The notes beneath the pieces were generated by a model. It was not told the DNA's origin, did not search any database, and saw only the letters and a program-made list of their open reading frames with translations. Source: Nymphaea colorata (lineage: Eukaryota > Streptophyta > Magnoliopsida > Nymphaeales > Nymphaeaceae). From it: a DNA stretch of 64,000 nt. Position numbers and translations under genes: made by a program. The stretch covers positions 21,076,848 to 21,140,847 of the forward strand of contig NC_045141.1 of NCBI RefSeq assembly GCF_008831285.2. Direction: 5' to 3'. Shown here one piece after another: positions 54,698 through 64,000 of the stretch; the first letter of the stretch is position 1, and every line of letters starts with the position of its first letter.

Positions 54698-55609
54698 AAA
54701 CGATGAAAACTCCTCTAACCAGCTACGGAATACGTACGTTTAAATTTATCATCTCCCATAATCAGTACTACAAATAATGACATGTAGGATAAAAGAGTTG
54801 AAAGGTGTATTGCATGACCACCCAAATTTTGAAGCAGCTTTAAACTATCGGAGTAGGAGATGAAGAGAGGGGCTTTCGCCTCTTCGGTAGTTGCGTCCGA
54901 TTCTAAAAGACATAAAAAAAATGGTAATTTTTTTACAGCATTGTGCTTAGATGATACATTAATAAGAATAAGAAAAAAAAGTTTAAAAACTTTAACTTAT
55001 TTCTCACCTGAAGGAAAATTTACAAATATTTTCCTATTTTATGAACAGTTATCGTTTTTGACATGTCATTGTGGAGGGGGACACTCAACTGACAAGCCCC
55101 AAACAGCGTATCTGGGCATTTTGGGAACTTAACGTGTGGTTTTCATCTCGACACCTGCGAGGAAGGAGAAAAGAAAAATCTTTTGATGCTTTTGATGCCC
55201 TTGGAAACTGGCTTCTTACGCTACGTTTTCTTCAGAAATTTGCAAAAACATAAAAATAAAATTCGGAACACATCGAAGTATTTGGTGATAGTTAAAGACA
55301 TACTCACAGGTTTTGTAATATTTTTCTTATTTTTAATACCAGGAAGCCACACGCCAAACACGAGACTCGGATTTTCATTATCTTCAAAATGTTAGATGAA
55401 AATTGTAAAATTTTTGGGCAAATGGAAACTGGTTCGAGTCTTTTGATGCCGTAAGAAAGTAAGAATTCTTTTGTCCTAGGAAGCAGGGGAAGAGAAGAGA
55501 GAGTCACCGAACTTTCTGGAGGAGAGGAAAGTGATGGTGTTGTTGAAGTTAGCTGAACCCTTCATAAACTAGTATCACGGGTTAAGTAACCTCAGGTTCA
55601 CTCCCTCTC

Positions 55610-55616
55610 TATAAAA
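55610..55616 (+). promoter_or_regulatory. TATA box of the alternative oxidase gene
   Basis: TATAAAA, 52 bp upstream of the start codon at 55662. Transcription would start near 55640, leaving a leader of only about 20 nt. Confidence 0.75.
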
Positions 55617-55661
55617 TGAAGGCCAAATCCCCCGCCACTCTTCGTCATCCTCTGATCTCTC

Positions 55662-57349
55662 ATGGCGTCCAGGTTGGTGCTGAGACAGCTGCTCTGCAAG
55701 GGCCAGCATGGCTCCCGACACTTGTCGACGTTGGCCGCCGGCGGGGCTGCCAACCTTGCTCCCCGCTCCCCCGGCGCTTTTCTTCTTGACGGTGGCACGG
55801 ACCACGCGTGGTTCGCGGCGAGGCTCTTACCGGCGCGAGCGAACAGTGGTGCTGCTGCTCCGGTCAAGCTTGCCGGTGGCGGCGAAACGCCGGAGAGCGG
55901 CGGGGAGAAGGGGATGATAACGAGTTATTGGGAGATAGAGAAGCCGAAGGTCGTGAAGGAAGACGGCACCGAGTGGAAGTGGAATTCCTTCAGAGTGAGC
56001 TCATCTTCTCTGGCTAATTCCCTTCCGCTTCTCGTTCTGCTTTCTTTCCTGCACCATATTCACGCTTCTTCATGGTTTTTACGATTACGTGGCCCGTGAA
56101 AACATTTTTTATCTCACTAAAACTTTTTACCTAGAAGAAAATCTGAAGAAATTAATTTGAACGGTGAAGTTTATATTCACAAATAGATCAAAATTCAACA
56201 TTAACTCAGTGTTACTTTTTTACAAACAGACATGTTTACGCATATATTCTTCGTATGTCGATCTTCAATTTGAAAAATTTTATAGATTACAGTTTGGTAT
56301 TCACGCATCTAAAGTGAACTTCTCCAAAAAGTTGCATTTTTTTAAGCTCTAGAATGTGGTAATCGCATTCCGTATATTATAAATTACATTTGACTACTTG
56401 ATATCCATGTGGCTAAGATTTGAAAAAGAAATACGTTGCCTTGAGCCTACTGCCCGAATCGGTTCGTCCACTACACTTCTCGTGTTTGATACGGTCCTGT
56501 GGGTGTGTGGCTGCAGCCGTGGGAAACGTACAAGGCTGACCTGTCTATCGACTTGGGGAAGCACCACTCGCCGTCGAACGTGCTAGACAGGGTGGCGTAC
56601 TGGACGGTGAAGGCGATGAGGGCGCCGACGGACGTGTTCTTCCGGAGGAGGTTCGGGTGCAGGGCGATGATGCTGGAGACGGTGGCGGCGGTGCCGGGGA
56701 TGGTGGGGGGGATGCTGCTGCACTGCCGGTCTCTGAGGAGGTTCGAACACAGCGGCGGGTGGATCAAGGCGCTGCTCGAAGAGGCGGAGAACGAGCGCAT
56801 GCACCTGATGACCTTCATGGAGGTGTCCCAGCCCCGGTGGTACGAGCGGGCCCTCGTCGTCGCCGTCCAGGTCGTCTTCTTCAACGCCTACTTCCTCCTC
56901 TACCTCGTCTCCCCCAAGCTCGCCCACCGCGTCGTCGGCTACCTGGAGGAGGAGGCCATCCACTCGTACACCGAGTTCCTCAAGGAGATCGACGCCGGCA
57001 ACATCCCCAACGTCCCCGCCCCCGCCATCGCCCTCGACTACTGGCAGCTCCCCCAGGGCTCCACCCTCCGCGACGTCGTCTTGGCCGTCCGCGCCGACGA
57101 GGCTCACCACCGTGACGTCAACCATTTTGCCTCCGTCCGTTCCTCTTTCCTCCTCCCCTTCATCAATTTTCTTCCTTCTTCCTAATTTAATCCTCCCCCC
57201 CTGCCCTCAGTGGGTTGCTTGTTTCCCAACCATTCTGCTTTCGTGATACTGATTTTGCTCTTCTTCCTCTGTTTTCGTTTGTATTGCAGGACATACATTT
57301 CGAAGGACATGAATTGAGACAAACTCCTGCTCCCATTGGGTACCATTGA
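55662..57349 (+). CDS. AOX: Mitochondrial alternative oxidase (Ser-type)
   Basis: Cyanide-resistant di-iron ubiquinol oxidase on the inner face of the mitochondrial inner membrane; it passes electrons from ubiquinol to oxygen without pumping protons. Three exons: 55662-55994, 56517-57134 and 57290-57349, giving 336 aa. The N-terminus [21 protein letters not shown] is an Arg-rich presequence. All six iron ligands expected from the Arabidopsis AOX1A pattern are present: Glu165 (LETVAAVPG), Glu204 and His207 (NERMHL), Glu255 (LEEEAIHSY), Glu306 and His309 (RADEAHHRD). Regulatory CysII is present (Cys159, FGCRAMM), but CysI is Ser109 (WKWNSFRPWE). The intron between the usual 129-bp and 489-bp exons is missing: exon 2 is 618 bp, exactly their sum. 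Codons in exon 2 nearly all end in G or C, unlike the neighbouring genes. Confidence 0.96.
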
Positions 57350-58972
57350 TCAGATCGATCGACCTCCATAGTTTTGCAGAAAAGGGAATACAGGAAAATG
57401 GGAAGAAAATTAGAACACAAGAAAGGAAAAGCAATAACTCTATGGTGAATTTCCCCTAGCGTGTTTCACAATATATGTTGGTGGAGAATAGAAGATCTAG
57501 ATGGCAGTAAGTCGGCTCTTTGAGGGGCTAGCTGGTGCTTCTGTTAAGTAGGTGGTGATGCGAGTATACTTTTCTCATCAATACTTGGCGTCGGTTTTCC
57601 TTCGACTGCTTTCCACTGCCTTGTATAAGTTCCTTTTCAGCTTGCTTTCATATGTGAGTTCAGTGTGTTTCTTCTGTATAAGGGAAATGATAATCTAATA
57701 ATTCCTTGTAGTTACTTGAGCACTCCTTCAGGTGCAATATTGCAGTAGAAAAGAAAAAGTGCAGGGGCGATCGCAATATCTGTTTAATCAGAAAACACTT
57801 TCACTCAACTCAGAAACAGATTAAGATTCAGGTCTATAAAAACTGCATTCGATGATTTGCAAGTGACTGGATGTTGATGTCCGCCAAAATCAGTAATACA
57901 AAAATCTCATACCAAATTCAGATTTAGTTGGATTAGTATGCTTGCTTTCTCGGTCTAAACCCCGAACTTGGATTGGCATCGGAATCAATCAGCAAAAGAG
58001 CGAGACAGAATGCATATCGTTACTAAATAGGTTGGCTGAACCAAGTTACCATAGCCAGGAAACAGTAGCAAAGAGGAGCTCAGTCCAGTGATTGTCGGAA
58101 CTGAGAAATAAGGAATCAGTCTCTAAATGAAAAACGGAAAAACAGGAGGGCGGGAGGTCAGGCACAGCGAATAGAAGCTTAATTTCTGAACTTCCTCAAC
58201 TTAGTTTCAAACGGAGCCAACTTCTAAAAAGATATCTTTTGGCCAAGATTTCTATAACAAAAGCTGCTTTTTCACGGTAGATGCAGTCGTTTCTAGCTCT
58301 CTTCGTGACCTCCCTCTCATCATCTAGTAGCAGAGACGATCAATCTTCAGACAAAGGTGCACTTGTTGCTGAAATAAGTCGATGACACTGCCATAATGAG
58401 ATCCTTAGACAACCGAAGAAATCTCTCTTACTAAAGGCGCCGATGTCCTCCAAGCAAGTTGCAGCGGAGTTGGGGATACATTACCCTCCAAAACAGACTG
58501 TAAGTAGATTCTTCATGTGAATGGCAGAGCAAGCACTCGCTAGAAAGCCGACTTCCCCACCTCTGGTTTCTCTTGGAATTCGAACGTATAGAATTATGCC
58601 TGAACCAGAATGGACAAAGTTGGAGCATCATGCAGGTTACTCCATACAAGTAGAAAAGAATGAGAGCTGGGAACAGATGTTTCAATATCGCACTGTTGCT
58701 CTTATCAAGCAATCTCTATAAATCACAACTTGAAATAGCTAGCGATTGACAAATTTGGCTTGTAATTCATACATTTTGGGTCTTGCGTCCCCTAAATTCT
58801 AGTGAGACTGATCTTCCCCAAGGTGGGGTGTGACCTGTGGTGATTGGGCTCTTAGTTCTAACCTTTAAGATTTGTGACTGTCCATATATTCTACTTGAAC
58901 CATGATCGATTGATTTGTTCACCTTCTCCTGTATTCATGAAGCCCTGGTTCTAGTGATGGATAAGAAACTAC

Positions 58973-58989
58973 GCACACACACACACACA
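58973..58989. repeat. CA microsatellite
   Basis: Uninterrupted (CA)n of about 17 bp. Confidence 0.85.
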
Positions 58990-60363
58990 TATAAAAAGGT
59001 CGGGAGAGTAACTTTTAAAATTTTCGAGATTCCCACCGAGGTTGCTTTCATGAATGGCTGGCCACAAAGCCTTTGATAATGTTAACCACATTTAATGAGC
59101 TTGTCCTTGCAGTATGATACATCGATTGATCCAACGAGGGAAACACTCAGATTTGCTGCTGACAGATAAAAAATAAATCAAACTCAATATGATATAGTTA
59201 ACTAGTTTACAACGTAGAATAAGATTAGCGGTTGCCAATACTGGTTTAACTAACATAATTTTTTGTTGATGTGGATGTATAGGTATAGGTCAATGGCTGA
59301 TTCCACTAGAAAGAATCGTGTATTTGGAAAAATACAGTATCTTGCCACAACCATTAACTTTGGACAATTATGTGAGGCAACGGTCCCAGTACTATTATTT
59401 GGGACATCAAATATAATAGTCCTCCGAAAGGTTAGGAACGATCTGAATATTTAAAGCATGAAGCCTTACTATTTCGAGCATAGTTTTTGAAGATCCTATG
59501 CTTCCTAAATCAAGTATGGAACTTCGACTACTTTTATCTGGGAGTCCTACTTTTTTTTTTTTTGAAGAGTGGAACTTTATGAATAGATCTCGATGCCCAA
59601 AAACCTATAAATGATACTTAATCCTATAGTTTAAAACCAGATCTTGTAACCCAAAAGATTTAGGCTTTCGAATTTTAATCCTCCGAGAGCCCAATTCAAA
59701 ATGTGATTACTACGTTTGTTAAACAAAATCTTCATGTAATGAATGTTAATTATATTCATCTAATTGCAGGTCATAGATTATATATATATAGCTACTAAAC
59801 CTTGTATAGCTTCTAAGGAGACAAGACATGTGAGATTAAGTTGAATAAAAAATACTTAAGTAATGAGGGACCGAAACCAAACCACTTAAATTGTTGTTAA
59901 AAAAAATATTTTAAACAAAATTAGAATATGGTAATACGTTTATAAATAATAATTAAATATAAAAGACATTTTAATTCGAGTTGAGACTTTCTATTGTCCC
60001 GATTTTGACGTTTGAGTCCTTACTTTTTTTTTGAAGATTAAGAAACACATCTAAACTCAATAAGTGATTGAATATTTGTATGTGTTTCTCATCCAAGCAC
60101 TCACAAGACCATACCTCTAAAGCTAAAAGGAACAAATAATACTACTTTGATAATTTGTTTTACGGGGTCTGGCCTATTTTTTCTTTCTTTGAACTAAGTG
60201 GTGTACCGGTATATTCCATATCACTTCCATCAAGGGCAAAAACTATATCATCCAAATAGTGTATTCAATTTTTTTTTAATGTAATTTAACACTATAAGCG
60301 TGATCATCTTAAAAATTTTTAATAAAATTGACTTGATGGAAAATATCTTTCAAGTCTATGAGG

Positions 60364-60613
60364 CATTTAGGTGACACCCTCCTCTAACTCAATTTTGTAA
60401 AAATTAAGTTTTACGAAAACCAAGTATGTTAATGAGTTTTAAAAACTTTTATCTTTTGGTGGGACGGCACATCCAATACCTGGTTGTTGAATAACCTAAA
60501 AGAGACCGTGTTTTTCACTTCCTTTTACAAAACCCGGAGTTCTCTTCAAACCCAGTTTTGATGGCACCCAAACAATACAAAACCTTCTTTTTTTAAAGTG
60601 TCACTCAAACACC
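60364..60613. mobile_element. MITE-like element of the dispersed 'gtgtttgaatgacacc' family
   Basis: About 250 bp. The left end ggcatttaggtgacac pairs with the inverted right end ggtgtttgagtgacac (12 of 16 match). Its right half (60551-60613) is nearly the same as 41851-41914. The flanks tctatga and tctataa may be a decayed target duplication. Confidence 0.55.
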
Positions 60614-61249
60614 CTCTATAAATTTTATGAGTTTAATTGTTAATCATAAAAAAAAAATAGAGGCTTGGGTAACTTAAATTTTGAAAAAAAAAAAAGCAAC
60701 AATTTTTATGAAATCAACTTGAACTAAAGTATGTTTTACATTAAATTAGTATCCATATGCATGTCTACATGTTCATGTTCATATTTTATTTGAAATATTG
60801 TTTAACAAGAGTTTTAAATACTGGTTTGGCTTTTATTGATAACCTAAGTAGTCAAAATATGCCGGACCTCTTTTAAACCATCCTGTCACCTTAAACTAGT
60901 GCATCAAAATAATTAGTGCTGTGTAGGCGTCGATCGTGGCTTAGAATGAAAGAACGCAACTTGGGATTCCGGCAGATCCCTCTCGAGATTCCACGCTGTT
61001 TCTTCTCCCTCACTATTTAATTCTCCACCACCTCAAACGACGTAAGTTGTCAGTCAATATTAAAGACGTCATTTTAAAGCTGCGTGCCCCTAGAATTCCA
61101 CCTTCCGGGACTGTTTCTCCTCTATCAGTGTATGTATGGGACCCCATGATTCACAGTAAAACATTCAAGTTATGCGTATCTGCAAAATAATGCCTCAATT
61201 TTTTCAATATTATCATGATCGGTCGAAGCTGGTTACTTTCGGGATCTTT

Positions 61250-61416
61250 GGTAGTTAGAATAATTTATGAGTGTTTTATGAATCTGTTTTAAAAATTGGA
61301 ACAGTCAAAATGAAATGAATTTGTGAAACACTAGAACTATGTATCTATGAATCTATCTCAATTTTTAAAATAGACTCATAAAACAATCACAAAGTTGTTT
61401 TATTCGCCGAACTACC
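61250..61416. mobile_element. Hairpin-forming MITE
   Basis: A 167-bp element starting ggtagtt and ending aactacc. Nearly the whole length is an imperfect inverted repeat: ttatgagtgttttatgaatc and tgttttaaaaattgg on the left pair with ccaatttttaaaata-like and gactcataaaacaatcac on the right. TTT occurs on both sides and may be the target duplication. Confidence 0.65.
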
Positions 61417-63350
61417 TTTTAAAAAGAATCGCAGTATCCGCCACCACCCACACAACCCACCTACAGACAATTTATCACATTTTTCAAGTTAGTTGAGACA
61501 ATTTGTCACCCTTTTCACTTTTTTGTATGTAAGAAGATTGTCATGCACCTACTCTAATAGCATGAAAGCAGGGGCCAGATAATTTTGGTTAAAAGACACC
61601 AAATATAAAATTTAAAATTTCAAGGAGCACTAACATATAAATAAAAAAATATCAAAAAAATCAATACAAAATTTTAAAAAATTTTGGGTTTTGTGTGGTC
61701 AACTGCCGACACGTAGCTCACACCTTCCTTTGCTCGCACATAGATTTCCTATATATTCAAGTCAAATACGACGAAACAGGCTTGGCGCTTCCGACATGTC
61801 CAGCATTGAAGACGTGAGGGGAGTGTGCATTTGATAAGAACTTCAAACATGAGTTCCTCAAAATGATTGTTCAAACAACGCCATGTTCTTATATCCAGAA
61901 ATTTGGTACATATATTTCCAACAGCTTGTTTATTTCCCTTGATTTGGAGGTGAAATTTCACTCGCCCACGGCGTTTGATGAACTTGAAAAAGAGGTGAAA
62001 TTTCACTCACCCGCTTTGTAAAGGGTGTTTGATGAACTTGAAAAAGTTCAAGAAGGGTAACCCGTACCATTTCTCCATCAAACGCCCCCTAAAGTTCCTT
62101 TAATTGGTCAAAAGTGGGGGTCACAATTGTATAATATAACTTTTTTCTAGAACACCAATGTAATCGAAACATAAAAAAAAGCTTTCCATCATGAGTTCGA
62201 AGCCCACAAGGGTAATAATATTTTATGCCCATAAGGCAAACCTTATCTTACTAAGTTTTTCTTTATTACAATCTCTCATTCAAGTTGAGAGAAGGCGGCT
62301 GTGAAAAGTCATGTTGGCCAATTAAATAAAGTAGAGGAAAAAAATATTTTTTTAAATTAAACCGCGAACAGGAAGTTAACAACCTACCACTTGATTCTTT
62401 AAAGAAGGCTCGATTGCCCCTACATTCACCTTACCTTTTCAGGGTTTTGAATTGCATCGAAACGTGAGGTGACGTATACGAGGACACTTTCTATTTGTAA
62501 CGTTACAAAACAGGTTTTGTGACCCCAATTATTCATATGATTTGTTGCCCCTTAAAATTAAAGTTAAAAACAACCCAGCCAAAGGAACTGAACATTAATG
62601 TGTTTCTTCATTTTAAGAGAAAGAATAAATATTTATAACTAAATAAGGCAAGTTGAAAAAATATAAAACTTAACATTTGCAACCGACCTGCTTGAAGTTG
62701 GCGCTTTTACAGGGAGCACAAAAATTGAACATTTTTAGTTGCATCATGTATTGTTTAGATTCAGGTTGAGTTTGGCCTCACTTGAGTCTAAGAGTTGAAC
62801 TGTTTGGCCCTCCCCTAAAAAAAACCTTGTCTTCGCCCTTGGTCTTTTGTGCCTCTGCGGCTGTTAGGTAAAAGTTTTGGTTAAAATGTTTAGAAAAGTG
62901 AAGCAGCTTGTTCGTAACATTAACATTATAACCAAAAGGGTGCTCTCTCGATAAAGTATGAATAAATATGAACCCTAATTTGCGTGTGAAGAGGAATCTG
63001 AATTGAATGTTTTTGTCTTTTGTATACTTATAAATTACCTAAAGTATCTAAATACAAGAAAATAGAAGAAGTGGTCCTTACTCAGTCCTTAACGTACGTG
63101 AGATTTTAATTTAAAGCTAATCATTTACCTAATTTCAATATTCATATACACCGGTAGATGTGATTTACACCCAATTGGTATTAGAAGGCAAACATGTACT
63201 TTTTGCTTCAAAAATAGTGCTCCGCAATTAATCACAAAAAACCCCATGGATCTCCCAATAACATGAAGTCCTCATTCGATGGAACTCCCTATATCTCTTT
63301 TAAGTTGAACAACATTATTTTTCTGAAAAAAAAATGATAATAATAAAGTT

Positions 63351-63655
63351 GTGTTTAAATGACGCCCTTAAAAGAAAAGGTTTTCTAAAAATTTAGGTTG
63401 ACAACTTGATTTGTACGTTTGGATAACAAAATAAAAACAATGGTTTCTATGAAAAACTTGGAGCATTTGACCACTTCAAATTTAAAATCTACGGGTTTGA
63501 TGTGGATATGACATGACATACTTTTGCGATCTATAATCAAATTCACGATTCATCAAACTAAGGCTCTTTTAGGTTATCCACACCATTTTAAAAATGTCAT
63601 TTTGTCAAAACTTACTTTTTTACAAAGTCAGTTTTGGCAATCATCCGAACACATT
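63351..63655. mobile_element. MITE-like element of the dispersed family
   Basis: About 305 bp. The left end gtgtttaaatgacgccc pairs with the inverted right end gtgttcggatgattgcc (about 12 of 17 match). Internal AT-rich sequence includes tttggataacaaaat, also found in the repeats near 45500-45800. Confidence 0.5.
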
Positions 63656-63699
63656 TTAATTGTTGTCTAAAGCCGTGTTTAAGGGCATCCTAAAACGTG

Positions 63700-63815
63700 C
63701 ACTGTTTGGGAACAGTAACATACTATTATTGTTATATGCCTTACTTATCTGCTTTACTTTTTTGGACATATGTATGAAACAGTAACATACTATTACTTTT
63801 CTAAACAACCCCTTA
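63700..63815. mobile_element. Small MITE-like element with internal direct repeat
   Basis: Left cactgtttggg and right ctaaacaacccctta give weak inverted ends. The sequence aacagtaacatactatta occurs twice (63711-63728 and 63778-63795). The right end resembles that of the element at 51641-51800. Confidence 0.4.
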
Positions 63816-64000
63816 TTAAAGAACATTATAAAAGTGATTAATGAAAAAAACATTGTGTTATTGAAATTCATGTCCCTAAAACAAAGATTTCTTGAACACC
63901 ACGTTCTTACACCAAAACCAAGGATGATTATGAATGTTATTTTTATATCTAATAATTAAACATCAGATACACTGACACAATGTTTTATGAAGCAAGAACA

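Larger units (their letters stand above)
49317..55609. other. Intergenic spacer, no supported gene
   Basis: About 6.3 kb between ACBP and the alternative oxidase gene. A moderately GC-rich stretch at 49590-50280 has overlapping frames on both strands (for example 49928-50275 minus, 115 codons) that match no family I know. Also present are a MITE-like element (51641-51800), a T37 run (52303-52339), a CT microsatellite (53576-53604), an exact 29-bp tandem duplication (53360-53417) and a compound CA/TA microsatellite (54669-54697). Confidence 0.6.
57350..64000. other. Intergenic spacer to the window end, no supported gene
   Basis: AT-rich DNA downstream of AOX. It holds a CA microsatellite (58973-58989) and several inverted-repeat elements (60364-60613, 61250-61416, 63351-63655 and about 63700-63815). 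Short frames at 58431-58721 (both strands), 59263-59454 and 61749-62006 match no family I know and have no conserved motif. Confidence 0.6.

Noticed and set aside
56583-57125. 180-codon minus-strand frame opposite AOX exon 2, and a 152-codon alternative plus frame at 56657-57115
   Set aside because: Both arise from the extreme G/C-ending codons of AOX, which remove stops in other frames. The AOX frame carries every family motif.

Overview
This window is nuclear DNA from a flowering plant. It has spliced genes with GT-AG introns from about 90 bp to 4.4 kb, plant-specific families (a plastid Clp protease subunit, a plant polyamine transporter, an alternative oxidase), AT-rich spacers and many small non-autonomous DNA transposons. 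The lineage cannot be fixed from sequence alone. One gene (alternative oxidase) is far richer in G/C at third codon positions than the rest, a split that is common in monocots, but this is only a hint.

Layout: (1) 0.4-1.1 kb, a secreted histidine-rich repeat protein on the + strand. (2) 1.1-6.5 kb, spacer with a Tourist-like MITE and a diverged repeat pair. (3) 6.5-12.1 kb, minus strand, a conserved plant membrane protein of unknown function (370 aa, three coding exons and a distant leader exon). (4) 12.1-18.0 kb, spacer. (5) 18.0-23.3 kb, minus strand, CLPP4. It stands head to head with (6) 23.9-28.1 kb, plus strand, 40S ribosomal protein S3 (six exons). The shared upstream region of about 650 bp holds a palindromic TGGGCC element and a telo-box. 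(7) 29.6-34.0 kb, minus strand, a four-repeat ankyrin protein. (8) 36.7-39.8 kb, minus strand, a polyamine/amino-acid transporter of the PUT/LAT family, whose spliced leader appears to carry two consecutive upstream ORFs. (9) 39.8-46.2 kb, transposon-rich spacer with a well-bounded hAT-like element. (10) 46.2-49.3 kb, plus strand, the small cytosolic acyl-CoA-binding protein. (11) 49.3-55.6 kb, spacer. (12) 55.6-57.3 kb, plus strand, mitochondrial alternative oxidase with Ser in place of regulatory CysI and with one ancestral intron missing. (13) 57.3-64 kb, spacer with several MITE-like elements.

The genes form no pathway cluster: they are ordinary plastid, cytosolic, membrane and mitochondrial functions side by side. 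No operon, CRISPR array, tRNA, rRNA, organellar insertion or virus-like element with recognisable coding parts was found. The points most worth a second look are the His-rich repeat protein, the transporter's tandem upstream ORFs, the Ser-type alternative oxidase, and a family of small inverted-repeat elements scattered through the spacers.
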